A stretch of DNA of 64,000 bases from Macrotrachela quadricornifera (GCA_022393335.1 JAJEKB010019224.1:253274-317273); one strand, 5' to 3'. Positions 49,712-62,132 are shown, counted from the first letter of the stretch. Notes: generated from the letters alone by a model not told the origin. A program made the numbers and translations.

Positions 49712-51408
49712 CTATTTGTTTCTTTTGTTTGTAGTTTTTTTTCGTAAAATATGACAGTGAGATCGTATAAGACGATAAAGCATTTCAACTAATTCCATTA
49801 TTGATAAAAAACTAATACCAATCCATAAGCCTGTATGACCACCAACATTGGAAACAACATCAACCCAGCTAATTGATGGATTTTGTGTATAATTTTCAAC
49901 TAGAGTTGTTTCACATTGAACTTGAAGTGCTACATAATTTTTTTCAATATCTGTTTGCCAATTTGTTGACCAATTTTTAGATAATGGAATAGATGATGAT
50001 TCTACAAATTTTTTTATATCACTCATCATCCAATCCATTGGTGCTGAAAGTGACGATATTCTTGTTATAAAACTAATTGTTGAACACTCACGTTGACATT
50101 CAGAACAATATATCTCCCAAAGCGATGTGTCAACTCGAAATCGATTAGCCGCTTCATCATAACATGGATCTGTTAAATTACAAAGAGGTGCATTAATAAC
50201 TTCAGTTGTACCAGGTAGAACAATAGATCGAGCATCCCATTGAAGTGGATCTATACAACCACATGTTGCATAACTGTATGTAGAAAAAAAAACAAATAAA
50301 ATTCAATTGAAACAAAACATTTATCAAATTCATCATACGTACATATATCTTTGTAAACAAATAGTATAACAAAACCATTGAGTATATGCATAATCAGTAC
50401 TTCCATAATGAGCAAAAGTTGCTGTTAACATATATGGAACTTTATTGCTGCATGATGAATAAGGTGATTCAAGAAGATAATTCTGTTTTTTAGTATAAGT
50501 CACACGATGTTTTTTTCCTGGTGCAAAGGAAATTCCACTTAAATGAACTAAAGGCATTTCTCGATTATCATGAAGTAAAGCCATTAAACCAACAGCTATA
50601 TAAAATAAAAAACATTAAAAATTAATTTAAATATTATAAAATTAATTAACATACCATCTGAAAAGTATGGTACATATTGATGACTATGTAAATATATTTG
50701 CAATTCTAATTGACTAACTCCTCCATTCTCAGTACTATCAAATAAAGTTCCATTTCTTATTCGATCATTTTTACCATTAAATGTATAACAATAACCAAAA
50801 TAAGGTGATAAAAACGGTGTAAAATCATCTATTGTACAATTTATTCCATTATAATTACATTTAATTAACATTGATTTTAAAGAAAAAAGATAATCATTTA
50901 ATGAATAACCATTATTTAATTGATATTGAATAAAATCTCGAATATAATTAGCTTGTTCTCGAGAAAATTCATTTATATTATTTGTATTTGTTAAATTACG
51001 TGAATTTGTATAATTTAAAAAAGGTAAAATAAAAGTATCATAACGAAGTGGTGAATAATTACAAATACTAACTGCTGGAAATGGTTGAGGCCATTCATCT
51101 TCTACTGATACTAATGTTTGTGTTGGATAATCAAAATACGCTTTTATTGATTCAGTAATAAAATATATCATAATACCAGTAAAAATTAATAAGGATACCG
51201 TCCAAAATATTCGATTATGTGTACTTTCACTACGTGCAATTCCAGGAATACCATGAGTTGAAGTATTAAGACTAAATTCTCGAATAATAGAACGACGTCG
51301 ATGAAATTTTCGTTCTGGTTTTAATGCTTCAGCATTTACTGGAAAAACAGTAGCTATATGATCAATAGGTATATCTGTCATTGTTGAATGAATAATGACT
51401 AAAGACAT
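49712..51408 (-). CDS. DEG/ENaC family sodium channel, paralogue 1
   Basis: Amiloride-sensitive-type cation channel subunit; trimers conduct Na+ and members are gated by peptides, protons or force. Exons 51408..50655, 50595..50343 and 50273..49712 give 522 aa. The N-terminal STHGIPGI holds the gating His-Gly (52-53). TM1 is at about 66-85. The post-TM1 block FPAVSICN (110-117) and the Cys-rich extracellular domain follow (including CLQRY, CGC and YCSECQRECS). The membrane-proximal ISWVDVVSNVGGHTGLWIGIS leads to TM2 at about 484-505, with the G-x-S selectivity filter (GIS). The real start may be the internal Met at 51381 (MTD), because the neighbouring paralogue shares similarity only from there. 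The gating stimulus is unknown. The tandem copy lies 1.3 kb upstream. Confidence 0.93.
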
Positions 51409-52699
51409 TATTATTTACACTTATATACGTTGTATTTGTTGATTTAAGATATAAAATATTATGTAAACATGTCTTTTAAATGAAATAATATATTATTTAC
51501 ATATTTTTGTTAGTTTTCAGTAAATAAAACATTATTTTTTATATAAAACTGGGGATTCTAATAGACTCTATTTTTTCTTTATCGATATGAAAAGATTCAG
51601 TTATTTATACATAGATGAGGCCTTTTTTACTTTTATTGATATACTTTTAATGCAATAATTTCAATGTAATTAAATTCTGTAATTTGGACAAAATAATTTA
51701 TAGAAAGTATGTTTCTTTTTAGTTAAAGAAGAAGTATAATTTTAACTTAAGATTTCAATGAAAAATGAAAGAAAAAAAGCACTTTTCAAGAAAGTAAATG
51801 ATCTATTTTTAAGAAAAGCAAACGTTGCAAAAGAAAAGTAGAACATACTCCGCTTTTTTTTCCTATTTTTTGTAATGTTTATATTTTGATTGTAATTTAT
51901 TCATATTCAAAAATATGAAATATGTGAATATCCTAAAATTACTTATGCTAATGTTGTGTAATGATAGAATGTTAAAAAATAATATAAATATTAAGATGAC
52001 AGCTAGAATGAGAGTATTACAGTTTCAATTTAAATTTTTTCATCGAAGCGAGTTTATTGTGTGGTAATAATTTTTATTTTTATAAAAATTTGATTAAAAT
52101 TTTTCGGAATCGAGGAATTCGAATCTGTAGCTGATTTGTTGAAATTTTAAAATTCAATTTTTCCATTCAAGCTGGTTTATTTTAAAATAATAACTGAATT
52201 TGATAAAACTTGACTAAATCATGAAAGATTAGTCTCGACATTATGATAGGTTACTAAGAAACTAGACTTGCTCAATTCAGAAAGAGATATAACCACAATC
52301 CAGAAATCGGCAATTCAAGAAAATTCTAGAAGTTTTCTTGAATTACCAATTTCTGGATTGTGATTACTGCTGTCATAATCAAATTGAGAATAGATGAAAA
52401 TATTCTTAGATTTTATAAAAAGCACGAGTATTCAATATTTTTTTAATAGAAAAGTTTCGAATAGCTGTAAAATAAGACAAATATTTTAATGCATTAAAAT
52501 CATTTAATAATAATTACAACAGTACACATTTATTCATTCTTTTTTAAATGATAAGAATTATTCAATAAAATTATTACAAGAAATATCTTTTGATGATTAT
52601 TCTGATGTCATTAAATTCGACTGGATGAATTTATTTATTTAAAAATATTAAATATTGTTTTTTATATAAAGAATCAAAAATAAAAGATAAGTGAGATAG
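51409..52699. other. Spacer between the tandem DEG/ENaC genes
   Basis: Holds the promoter of the 49712-51408 gene and the 3' end of the upstream copy. AT-rich, with the hairpin 52294-52362. No coding seen. Confidence 0.6.
52294..52362. repeat. Near-perfect hairpin
   Basis: About 30-nt arms: CACAATCCAGAAATCGGCAA on the left, and a right arm whose reverse complement reads CACAATCCAGAAATTGGTAA, each continuing TTCAAGAAAA. The arms flank a 9-nt loop and differ at two positions, both transitions. The RNA form would be a stable stem. It could be a foldback remnant or a small-RNA hairpin; nothing visible decides between them. Confidence 0.75.
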
Positions 52700-54392
52700 T
52701 TATAATTGTTCATCATTATTATATCGTATTCGTCGAATAAGAGTATGACAGTGATAACGTATAAGACGATAAAGCATTTCAACTAATTCCATTAATGATA
52801 AAAAACTAATACCTATCCATAAGCCTGTATGACCACCAACATTGGAAACAACATCAACCCAGCTAATTGATGCCTCTGCTGTATAAATTTCTACACGAGT
52901 TGTTTCACTAACAACTTCAAGTGCAACATAATTTTTTTGAATGTCTGATTGCCATGTTGTTGACCAAGTGCTAGACAAATTAACACCAGAATTTTCAACA
53001 AATGATCTATACCGATATATATATTCCAAAGATGGAGCTGCTACTGAAGATGGTGTAATAATGAAATCAACAGTTGAACATGCTTCGGAACAATCTGAAC
53101 AATATTGATCCCAGATTGAAGCTGTATTCGTAATTCGATTTGTTGCATCACTATAACAATCATCTGTTATATTGCAAAGAGGTGCATTAATGATTTTATC
53201 TGTACCAGGTAAAACAATCGATCGTGCAGTCCATTGATATGGATTAACACAATTACATTCTTGATATCTAGTATTGAAAATAAATATTACTAGTTGGATT
53301 AACCAACTATACTTACACGTATGTCTGCACACATAACATGTAACATATAACTGATGAATAAGCATAATCAGCACCTTCATAGCGATCATACATTGCATGC
53401 ATAATTAGAGGGATTTTATTTGTACATTGGGAATATGGAGATGGTAATAACTGATGTATTCTTTTTTGATAACTTAATTTATGTTTTCGTCCTGGCGCAA
53501 GTTGAATGCCAGCTCCGTCAATAAGTGGTAATTCCGTATTATCATGAATCATAGCCATCATACCAGCTGATACATCTATAAAAAGAAGTGAATTTTCTTT
53601 ATAAACTTCTAATCGTAAAAAGTTACCGTCTGAAACATAGGGAACATATTGATGACTGTGTGCATAGAGTCGTAATTCAAGTTTGCCAGAACCTCCATAA
53701 TCGGTTGTATATCGAACACTACTGTCGTTTGACTTCATTTTTGCATTAAATGTATAGCAACGACCATAAGCAGATGATACAAACGGAATAAAATCAGTTA
53801 CTCCACAACCTTTACCGTTATATGAGCACATGATTAACATTGGTTTCAGAGGAAAAAGATACTCAAATACTGGCTGCTGCTCATTAAATACATATTGAAT
53901 AAAATCACGAATATAAATCGCTTGTGTCCAGGAAAATGTGCTTGTATCAGTTATATTAGTTAAATTACGCGAATTTGTATAGTTTAAAAAAGGTAAAATA
54001 AAAGTATCATAACGAAGTGGTGAATAATTACAAATACTAACTGCTGGAAATGGTTGTAAACGTTCGACAATAACAGATACTGATGTTTGTGTTGGATAAC
54101 TAAAATAAGCTCGCAGTGATTCAGTAATAAAATATATCATAACACCAGTAAAAATTAATAATGATATTGTCCAAAATATTCGATTATGTCTACTTTCACT
54201 ACGTGCAATTCCAGGAATACCATGAGTTGAAGTATTAAGACTAAATTCTCGAATAATAGAACGACGTCGATGAAATTTTCGTTCTGGTTTTAATGCTTCA
54301 GCACTTACTGGAAAAACAGTAGCTATATGTCTAATAGTTGTATCTGTCATTATTAAATCGATTCGATTAATTATTATGTTGTTGTTCGACAA
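52700..54392 (-). CDS. DEG/ENaC family sodium channel, paralogue 2
   Basis: Same architecture as the gene at 49712-51408. Exons 54392..53627, 53575..53317 and 53267..52700 give 530 aa. STHGIPGI, TM1, FPAVSICN, a Cys-rich domain (QECNC, YCSDCSEACS), the GGHTGLWIGIS filter region and TM2 at about 490-511 are present. Intron 1 (53626..53576, 51 nt) is a multiple of three and stopless, so an uncritical reading adds 17 residues. The copy at 49712-51408 has a proper intron at the same place, which supports splicing here. The first Met or the one at 54350 (MTD) could be the start. Parts of the gene are almost identical to the neighbour at the DNA level, while others have diverged strongly. Confidence 0.93.
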
Positions 54393-57300
54393 AATATTGC
54401 TTTTGAATAAAACCTTTGAATGATGTAATTTACATATTTTATATGTTCTTTTTCATGTTGTAAAAATATACATATATAAAATAATATGCAAAATATTATT
54501 TTTGTATGCTAAGTAAATCAATGTAGACACTCTCAATAAGGCATAATAACATAAGTAATTCAAGATAAAATTTCGATGTACTAATCTAGTTTTATGCTAC
54601 GTTAAACTTTTCAATAGTCGGTATATTGCGAATGTTTGAATGGCGATGTTGTTTTTTTTACAAATATTGAAAATCATATAGTCTTTAAAAAAAAAACGAA
54701 TTCTTGAAATTAGAAGAAAATGTATAAAATTATTTTTTCATTTTTGTGATGACGGTGAGCAATAATGTTATAGATATGGATGTAATAGTGACCATAATCG
54801 ACTCATTAATAAGTATTATGCACTTGTATTTAGAGATTTAATGATATCAATATTATTTTAGGGTATTAGTGATAACATTAACATTGGTAATAAAAACTTT
54901 TCTGATTTTGATTTTTTTTTCATACAGAGAGACGTATTTCGAAAATAATGGTACTATTTAAAATCCCATGTAAGATTTTCGGGTTAGTGAAATATAAATC
55001 CATAGATGATTCATCAAAGAAAAGAAAAGAATAATTTGTTCATTTTCATAGATTGAATAAATTTTACATTAACCATAATAAGTTTTTATAAGTATAGTGT
55101 TTATTCAAGAATAAAATGAATATAATTAATGATTTTTAATTTCGAATTAAATACGATTTCAAGGTTTGCGTTGATCGATCTCCTACAGAAAACAAGTTGG
55201 AACTATCGGTTGTTATTGTTATATATCTCAAGAACATTGTAGAAAACACATTACAACATTCTGATCGTATGTAAGTGATAAAGAAAATATTTTTCTTCAA
55301 CTTAATAATAAATCTAAATATGTAATGATTTTCAATTTAACATAAGAAAAAAACAAAATTGCAAGGAATCTAGTGAAAGTTCTTCGAAAATAAATGAGAG
55401 AAGCAAAGAAAATATTTTGTTTGGATCAAATGACAGTATATTACAAAACGGTAGTTGATGAACTGATAGAACTTTTCAAGAACTATAAAATGGTCTATTT
55501 AGTCTCTTTATATTCTGTCGAAAGAGCAACACAAATTCTCTAATATGATAATCAGTTCATTAAATATGAATCATTTTGGAGCATTGTTATGTTAATTAAA
55601 CATAACTCCATAATTATTCATTGGAATAGATCTTTTCAGAAAAAATCAAGTACATACGTCATTATTTCGTAGGAGTATTCGAAAAATATTGAGAAGTACA
55701 TTCATTTTGCCCCGCCCGTTATATGCAATATACTTAAATAAACTTATTTCTATTAGTTTAATAAAATAATATAAGAATAAGTAATGAGTGGGACATGTTG
55801 AATAGATTGCCTTTTGCATTTTTATTTTCATTCATTTAATAAAGTGTATAAAAAAAATGAAATATTCAAGTAGAAGATGTACCGTGAATATCTCAACAAC
55901 TTATGTAGAACAATTTGAAAAATATGAATAAAATAAAATTGAATTTATCTTGTATCAGATAAAATTTATTTTTTATACGGGTTAAATTTAATCCTTCAAA
56001 CTTTTCATCATTTTAAGGCCCCCTCAAAAAAGTCGAAGTTGAGTTTTTATTATAGAAAGATGCGGCGAGGTCTCCTCTTCCAAAATAATTATGATTTTTC
56101 GAAAAACAAACAGATTTGGATGGACGCATTGGTGAAAATTTGGGCCCACTATCATATTTTTCGAGTTTCTTTTCCATTTTTATCAAGATCAATTTTCTCG
56201 AGCATATTGTTTACGCGGACAAGGTCTTCTTAACAATCCTCACAAAGTCCGATTTTTGAATTTCTCTTTTACTGAAATAAATGAGAATCTAGCCCTAAGG
56301 ATGCTCTACAACTTAAAAACCGTCCGTGCTTGTTATTTAGATTTAACTATTATCTATTCATAATGCATTCAAATGCTTGTTAATGACCAATATCTAATGC
56401 AATCGATGTTATTCAAACGCGAATTCATCACCCAAATGAATAATACCATGACAAAGAAAACATATTAAAAATTTATAATCTAGTTTATCGGGAGAGTCCT
56501 ACAATGAAATGAATTTTAATTTTATTATTACATTCCACTATCGTACTGATTTATCACTTTCTTTCATAACTACTGTTCACTATCAATACTTCTGTTTTCC
56601 CTTATTAAATTAAACAATGCAGAATAATGCTGAAGATGTTATTGTAAACGATTATGCTTATTTATCTTAAAAAACTTTTTATCTTTGTGATCGAGTGCAT
56701 TAATGTGATTTTTCTTCAACAATGATCTTCTCTGAGATTCTTTACGTTAGGTTTTTTCTTTTGTTAAATCAACACATGCCAATATTTTGTGATAACTTTC
56801 TTTCTCCGTATGTTATTTTATTTATAAATATGCGATAAAAATGAGACATACAATTCGAAAGAGGAAATTTTCTATTGATTGATAAAAAGAAAGTTTTCCA
56901 TACACAACATACTTACGAAGAGATAAAAAGTCGATAGTTTTATTCCATTACTTTTGCAATGTATCTCTAAAAAGAATGTTAACACATTACCTGTCCTCAT
57001 GACAAAAAATTTGTCCTTGTTCTACGTTCACTTATTATTTTCTTCTTAATTTTAAAATATATTATTTTTTATGTGTATTACGTTTATATATCACAAAAAT
57101 AAGTTTTAAACATATGTTCAATGCCTTTTTATGCAACATATGTGATTCAATTGTTTCTCTTAGATCAAACAGTACTTTTATTTTCTCCGAGCATTTTTCT
57201 CGCGGAAATAATATATTTCGTACCGTTTATCAATACCTGATTTAGTTCAACTGTGAACGAGTGAAACTTCTACGAATTAAAATACCAATAAAGCTCATCA

Positions 57301-58621
57301 ATTAAAAGAAATTTCAAGAAGAGACAATGGGATTATAAGCAGGAAAAGATGTTATGAATGTTATTATAAGATAAGGAAATCATTTAATGCAAGAAATCAT
57401 TCTGCTTAACTTGCTTTAATGAGTGTCACTAAACATAACATGTAAAACAACGATAGGAAAAATCAGATTTTTCAATATGAAAAACAGATTAGAAGTCTGA
57501 TTTTTCTAATCTTTTCTTTTCATGAGTTTTGACTTTTCTTTTATTTTCATTTAATTTAGTAAAGAAGAAAAGATTGTTTCTATATTGAAACAATTTGTAA
57601 CGAAAATATCTGAAATTAAGCATTCAGTTTTTTACTCAAATAAACGCAAAGCGCTATGATTAGGATTTTATAATGTCTAGTGCATCACATGCGATTCAAT
57701 CAAGAACTAGAATACTTTCTTACATTGTACCGAAACGTTCTAATAGTTTATACGCAGTCAGTTAGTTACGTCAAGTAATATATAGCATTCAATACCATAT
57801 GCTGCGCGTGCATCACATATGATGCAACGGATAGTTCATGTATTAATAATTCTGATACTAATGAGTATTTAATATTCTTATTTTGAAAAGTGTTTGAAGT
57901 TTCTTCAACATTTTTTTTATCTAAGAAAAGAACATTACTCTTTTATTGTATAAAATTATTTATTATTCCACTTTGCTTAATTAATGAATGATGTTGCCAA
58001 CTTCTACAAGATATCAATATACAACTTTCTTGTCTAAAAATGATACTTTTGTTCTATCATACACTGACTAATACAACATCGAGAGGGTTTTAATTTAAGA
58101 ATATGATGAATCAAGTTCTCTACGTCATTTGCATTGCATGCTTATTACCATTAACTTTATAACAGATATTCTATGTCTATACATAAAATATAGATGCTCT
58201 ATCATAAAAAGTCAAATCTTTGAGTTACAGTGTTTATATATGCTATCTCATAGCTAACTTTCACTTAACAAAACTAAGTCACTATTCAAAAAATTCACTT
58301 CAACAATTATTTTGAGAATCAATCTTGATTAACATAATATACGAAGCAAAAACTATAATAACTAATTAAAGCATAGTACTACAATAAAAGTTGCAATTGT
58401 ACAATTCGCATTTGCAGTTCAATAAAAAATTCTTTATGTATTATTGTTTGTATTCAGCAAAAATAAAACATTAGAAATTGAAATGATGTTTTCATATTTC
58501 ATATTTTTTCGTTAAATTTTCTATATTATGTTATTTAGCATACAAGTACTAGCAAAATCAAACAACAACTATTTGACAAATGATAATGTTCTAGTTTATT
58601 ATTTATTTGTATATTCAATAC
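54393..58621. other. Gene-poor spacer
   Basis: 4.2 kb with no supported gene. The DEG/ENaC paralogue 2 promoter should be at the left end. A degraded piece of the 35250-36292 element lies at about 54775-54812. A slightly GC-richer patch at 55990-56300 carries a 64-codon frame (56039-56233) with no known domain. A small imperfect palindrome lies near 57465-57520. The rest is AT-rich. Confidence 0.45.
54775..54812. repeat. Relict fragment related to the 35250 foldback element
   Basis: GGATGTAATAGTGACCATAA here closely matches GGATGTAACGGTGACTATAA at 35521 and its mirror in the right arm of that element. The match fades on both sides, consistent with an old, truncated copy. Confidence 0.45.
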
Positions 58622-58942
58622 TTAAGTTTTTTTAGAATCATTATAAGGTAAACATAATTTTTGATGAACAGTCGTTCCAGATACTCGAGCAAAATAACAA
58701 ATACGCGGCATAATCACATTACGCTGTTTAATGTCGGATGGAGATAATAATGTTGAATATTCTTCTAATAAATTTGGATTCGATTGAATTGGTGATTGCG
58801 AACGTTTATCATCAAGAAAAGAGAGATTTTCTTGATTATCATTATTAATGAAAAATGCATTGATTGCACCATTGTGGATCAACATTAATGATGAATAGAC
58901 ATATAAAAGTAATAAAATACGGATGAAACAACTAGAAGCCAT
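58622..58942 (-). CDS. Candidate secreted neuropeptide precursor
   Basis: 106 aa, one exon, no homologue recognised with certainty. The signal peptide is clear (about 1-24, hydrophobic ILLLLYVYSSLMLI). Convertase-type sites follow: KR at 46-47, KQR at 72-74 and KK at 104-105. The segment between the last two (NVIMPRICYF...LCLPYNDS, residues 75-103) contains the only two mature cysteines (82 and 97), predicting one disulfide-closed peptide of about 29 residues. There is no C-terminal Gly, so no amidation is predicted. CYFARVS faintly recalls the CYFNPIS core of allatostatin-C, but the Cys spacing is much larger, so I do not assign it. The small size, the secretory leader, the dibasic sites and the placement of the Cys pair make a peptide hormone the best guess. 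Confidence 0.55.
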   Translation of the reverse strand: MASSCFIRILLLLYVYSSLMLIHNGAINAFFINNDNQENLSFLDDKRSQSPIQSNPNLLEEYSTLLSPSDIKQRNVIMPRICYFARVSGTTVHQKLCLPYNDSKKT

Positions 58943-59965
58943 TGATAGAAGAAATATAAAATATGAAAGTGAACTACACTTGAGAAAAATTATTTAAATA
59001 AATGAAGAATCACAAAGCTCTTTAATATTCATTAAACTAGAAGCATATATAAAAAAAATGTCATTTACCAGATGTTCTCGCTATATTTTTTATACATGCA
59101 AACTAATAATATGTTCACTTCTAATTATTTATTATATAGTTCCCATGGTCAGCAAAGAAAAAATCTTTGTACCTATAGGAAAGAGTCAGTATATGGAGGC
59201 AAGAAGGTAGTACATTAAGTGATTATAGAAAATATTTGTTTTAATACTAAGTTAATAATAATGAATAAAAAAAACAATAAATACTTGTAATTCTATATGT
59301 GATTTTAAGATTAATTTTAGCTTCTACACTGGTTAATGCATAGTATCAAGCTTGTTAAAGAAAACGTACGTGAACATAGAATTACACTTATTATCTTAAA
59401 AAAGGAATTTATTGATTACGTAGTAGAAATGAAAAGGATATTTTTTTAAGGAAGTGTCTATGTGCACTCATAAAGTTTTAATCAACTATTTAACCAAGTC
59501 TCGACTTTATACAGTTTTCTCTGTTCTTATTTATTGATATAAATAGGGTAATAAGATTTAAATTGAATTTCATTTCATAAATTACTTATTAAAATCAAAC
59601 AAATTATATGCAACAACTTTTACAAGAAAACAATAAGAGAAAAAAAATAATATTAATCATGTACCAATAAAATATTTAAATCAATAAACAAATATAACAA
59701 TTATCTAATTCAAATATAGATCAACTAGTTTACCACTATTTCTAGAACTTCCTCTCGTACATTGCGATAGAAATCATTTTACTTTATTCTCAAGTTTTTT
59801 ACAAGAAACTAAACCTAATCGATATTTTTCTTGTCTATTTACATCACCTATTTGATCATTGATAATGAAAAGATAGTTTTTTCCTTAACTAATTGGTTTA
59901 ACAAATCAAACATGAACATGTATTCATAAGTTCATTAGTGTTAGATCTGAGAAAGATGTTATATA
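58943..59965. other. Upstream region of the neuropeptide candidate
   Basis: About 1 kb of AT-rich sequence, probably the promoter of the minus-strand peptide gene. No other feature seen. Confidence 0.4.
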
Positions 59966-60149
59966 TTGGGTGTCCCAGAATAAATTACTTTATTTGTATT
60001 TTTTAAATTGCTCCTCCATTAACTATTTGATTAAAACACTTTTTTATCAAAACCGAGCGCTTGAAATTCTTTAAAAAATCATATATGACAAGGCCTAAAA
60101 GCTGTTTTAGATATATTTGAAAAAAGACAAGAACTAAAGACATACAAGC

Positions 60150-60563
60150 AGCTGTAAAAATTAAATAACAGATGTCCAAGAATAAATGGCGATACTTTAC
60201 TTATCATATTTTTATCTCTATATCCGTTTTATTAAAAAAGCAAAATATCCCATATGATGCAGTGTGAAAAGCTCTACAAACTAAAGTTTCTTTTGATTTT
60301 ACACTTTTTCTTTTCAAAAGAGAGTAAAAGTCTGTGCGACCAATTTTCGCCGTTGCGAAAACGGATCGCACAGAATTTGAAGTTTTTTTAAACATAAAAA
60401 GTACACAAATATAATAAACTGTTCTTTGTAAATTGTAGAGCTTTTCACGCTGCATCATATGGGATATTTTGCGTTTTTAATAAAACGGATGTAGAGATTA
60501 AAATATGATAAGTAAAGCATCGCTATTTATTCTCAGACATCTGTTATTTAATTTTTACAAACG
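60150..60563. repeat. Nested palindrome
   Basis: About 414 bp with arms of roughly 150 nt. GTAAAAATTAAATAACAGAT on the left mirrors ATCTGTTATTTAATTTTTAC on the right. The inner blocks CCCATATGATGCAG / CTGCATCATATGGG and GTGAAAAGCTCTACAA / TTGTAGAGCTTTTCAC also match. A minus-strand frame (60204-60458) lies within the palindrome and is not a gene. Confidence 0.75.
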
Positions 60564-60685
60564 GCATGCTATGTTTTCAAAATTTATATTCATGAAAATG
60601 ATGACTTTTACATGAAAGTCATGCAATGAATATCATTAAAATATCATTAAAATCACGCAGTACATGACATTTATCAGTGACATAT

Positions 60686-60869
60686 CCCACGTAATCAAAA
60701 CATGGCAAAAAATAATGATTTCATGATTTTGATTTTTAATCAAAATCATCAAATAGTATTGATTAAAAATCAAATTCATGGAATGCAACTGATAAAAATT
60801 TAAAACATCGATTTTTGTGTCGGTTTCATTATAGAAAATATCATTTTTTCGATTTTTTAGTTACATGGG
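60686..60869. repeat. Short repeat ending CCCACGTAATCAAAA / TTTTTAGTTACATGGG, copy 1
   Basis: A 184-bp unit whose reverse complement recurs at 62133-62340. Its ends form a short imperfect inverted repeat (CCCACGTAATCAAAA against CCCATGTAACTAAAA), so the unit is itself MITE-like. Its terminal TTTTTTAGTTACATGGGTA appears a third time at about 62697-62715. Confidence 0.6.
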
Positions 60870-60885
60870 TATATTATCACTGCGA

Positions 60886-61340
60886 TGTTTACCAATCTAC
60901 CTACCTATCCATCTACTCACGCATTTATCTATCTACTTAAGTACGCATCTATCTCCCCTCCTACCTATTTACTTACGCATTTCCTTATCTACTTACTTGC
61001 GCACTTACTCATCTATTGAAGTACCTAAGTATCTAATTACCTCTCTAATGAGCTAATCTCTCTATCCATGTATTTATCTATTTATCTATAGATAAATAGA
61101 CAAATGAGTAGGTAGATAGACACATTCATCTATCTGCCCACCTATTTGTCTGTCTATTTACCTACTTATCCATCTATGTTTCTACCTATGCATCTAGCAA
61201 TCTAACTACACATCTATTTATTTATATCTATCTACCTATCGACCTATCTATTTATTTATCCGTCCACTTATCTATCCATTCATCTTACGTATTTTTCTAT
61301 CTATCTATCAATTGATATCTATATTTATGACTTAATCTAT
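60886..61340. repeat. Degenerate tetranucleotide tract (CTAT/CTAC/CATC)n
   Basis: About 450 bp of imperfect CTAT/CTAC/CCAT units on the plus strand, with a strand switch near 61075-61125 where GATA/GTAG units appear. The frame at 60865-61056 (Leu/Pro/Ile/Tyr/Ser repeats) is the translation of this satellite, not a gene. Confidence 0.75.
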
Positions 61341-61639
61341 CTATCTTCTTACTTATGTCTCTTTCACACATCATTAGAGACATATGAAACGAGAACTTCA
61401 GTTATAATGACTGAAATATGTCGTGGTGTCGAATCACGAAATGAAACCAAAAATAAAATGAGTTTCAATAATTTTCTTCTAGACTTACGTGTAGACTAAG
61501 CTGGCATACTTTGATTCGATCTTTGTTGAAAGACCAGGTTTACTGCGCTGCGCACTGTGGACATTAATCAAAACGGGAATTGCTTTATCTTAGTCTACCG
61601 TCTATTTCCTCTACTCAGTCCGTAATTTATTTACTATTT

Positions 61640-62132
61640 TTAATCAAGGGATTGAATGAAATAAAAGGAACTCAAGCAGATCAAAATAAAAAAACTAATA
61701 AAGCAGCGCAGTTTAAACGAATTGAAGGTGAGAAGAAACTAAAGGAAGAAAAAGGGACTAAAACGCTTGAGGTAAGTGAAAGAGGTAAAGGGAGTACGGA
61801 GGGTAAAAAAACTAATGGCATTAAAGCATCTAAAATAGATAAAAAGACTAAATCGACTGAAGAGTTTATAATGATTGAAAATACTAAAAGGAGTGAACGA
61901 ACTCAAAAGGCTTAAAATCAGGAAACAGAGCAAAATGATTAGAAATCCTGAAGACACTAAAGAAAGTAAATTTCTATAAACAGTAGAAGAAAATAGGACA
62001 AGAGAGAGTAAAGAGACTAATTAAATATACAAGAATTGTACGACGTAAAAGGAGTATAGGGGGACAAAACGGACTAGCAGAACTAAAGGCAATTAGACCA
62101 ATAAAAGAGCTACATGACTAAAAAGAGAGACA
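61640..62132. repeat. Purine-rich degenerate repeat with ACTAAA motif
   Basis: Plus strand strongly A/G-rich with recurring ACTAAA/GACTAA words spaced irregularly. The 111-codon frame here (61580-61915) encodes a Lys/Glu/Thr-rich peptide. I regard it as a by-product of this composition, although a fast-evolving charged protein cannot be excluded. Confidence 0.45.

Noticed and set aside
60204..60458. 84-codon minus-strand ORF
   Set aside because: Lies entirely inside a palindrome; its ends are reverse complements of each other.
60865..61056. Leu/Pro/Ser/Tyr-repeat ORF
   Set aside because: Direct translation of the degenerate CTAT/CTAC satellite.
60886..61340. Possible telomeric or CRISPR-like array
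   Set aside because: Units are 4-nt and degenerate with a strand switch; there are no spacers of constant size, and this is a nuclear animal genome.
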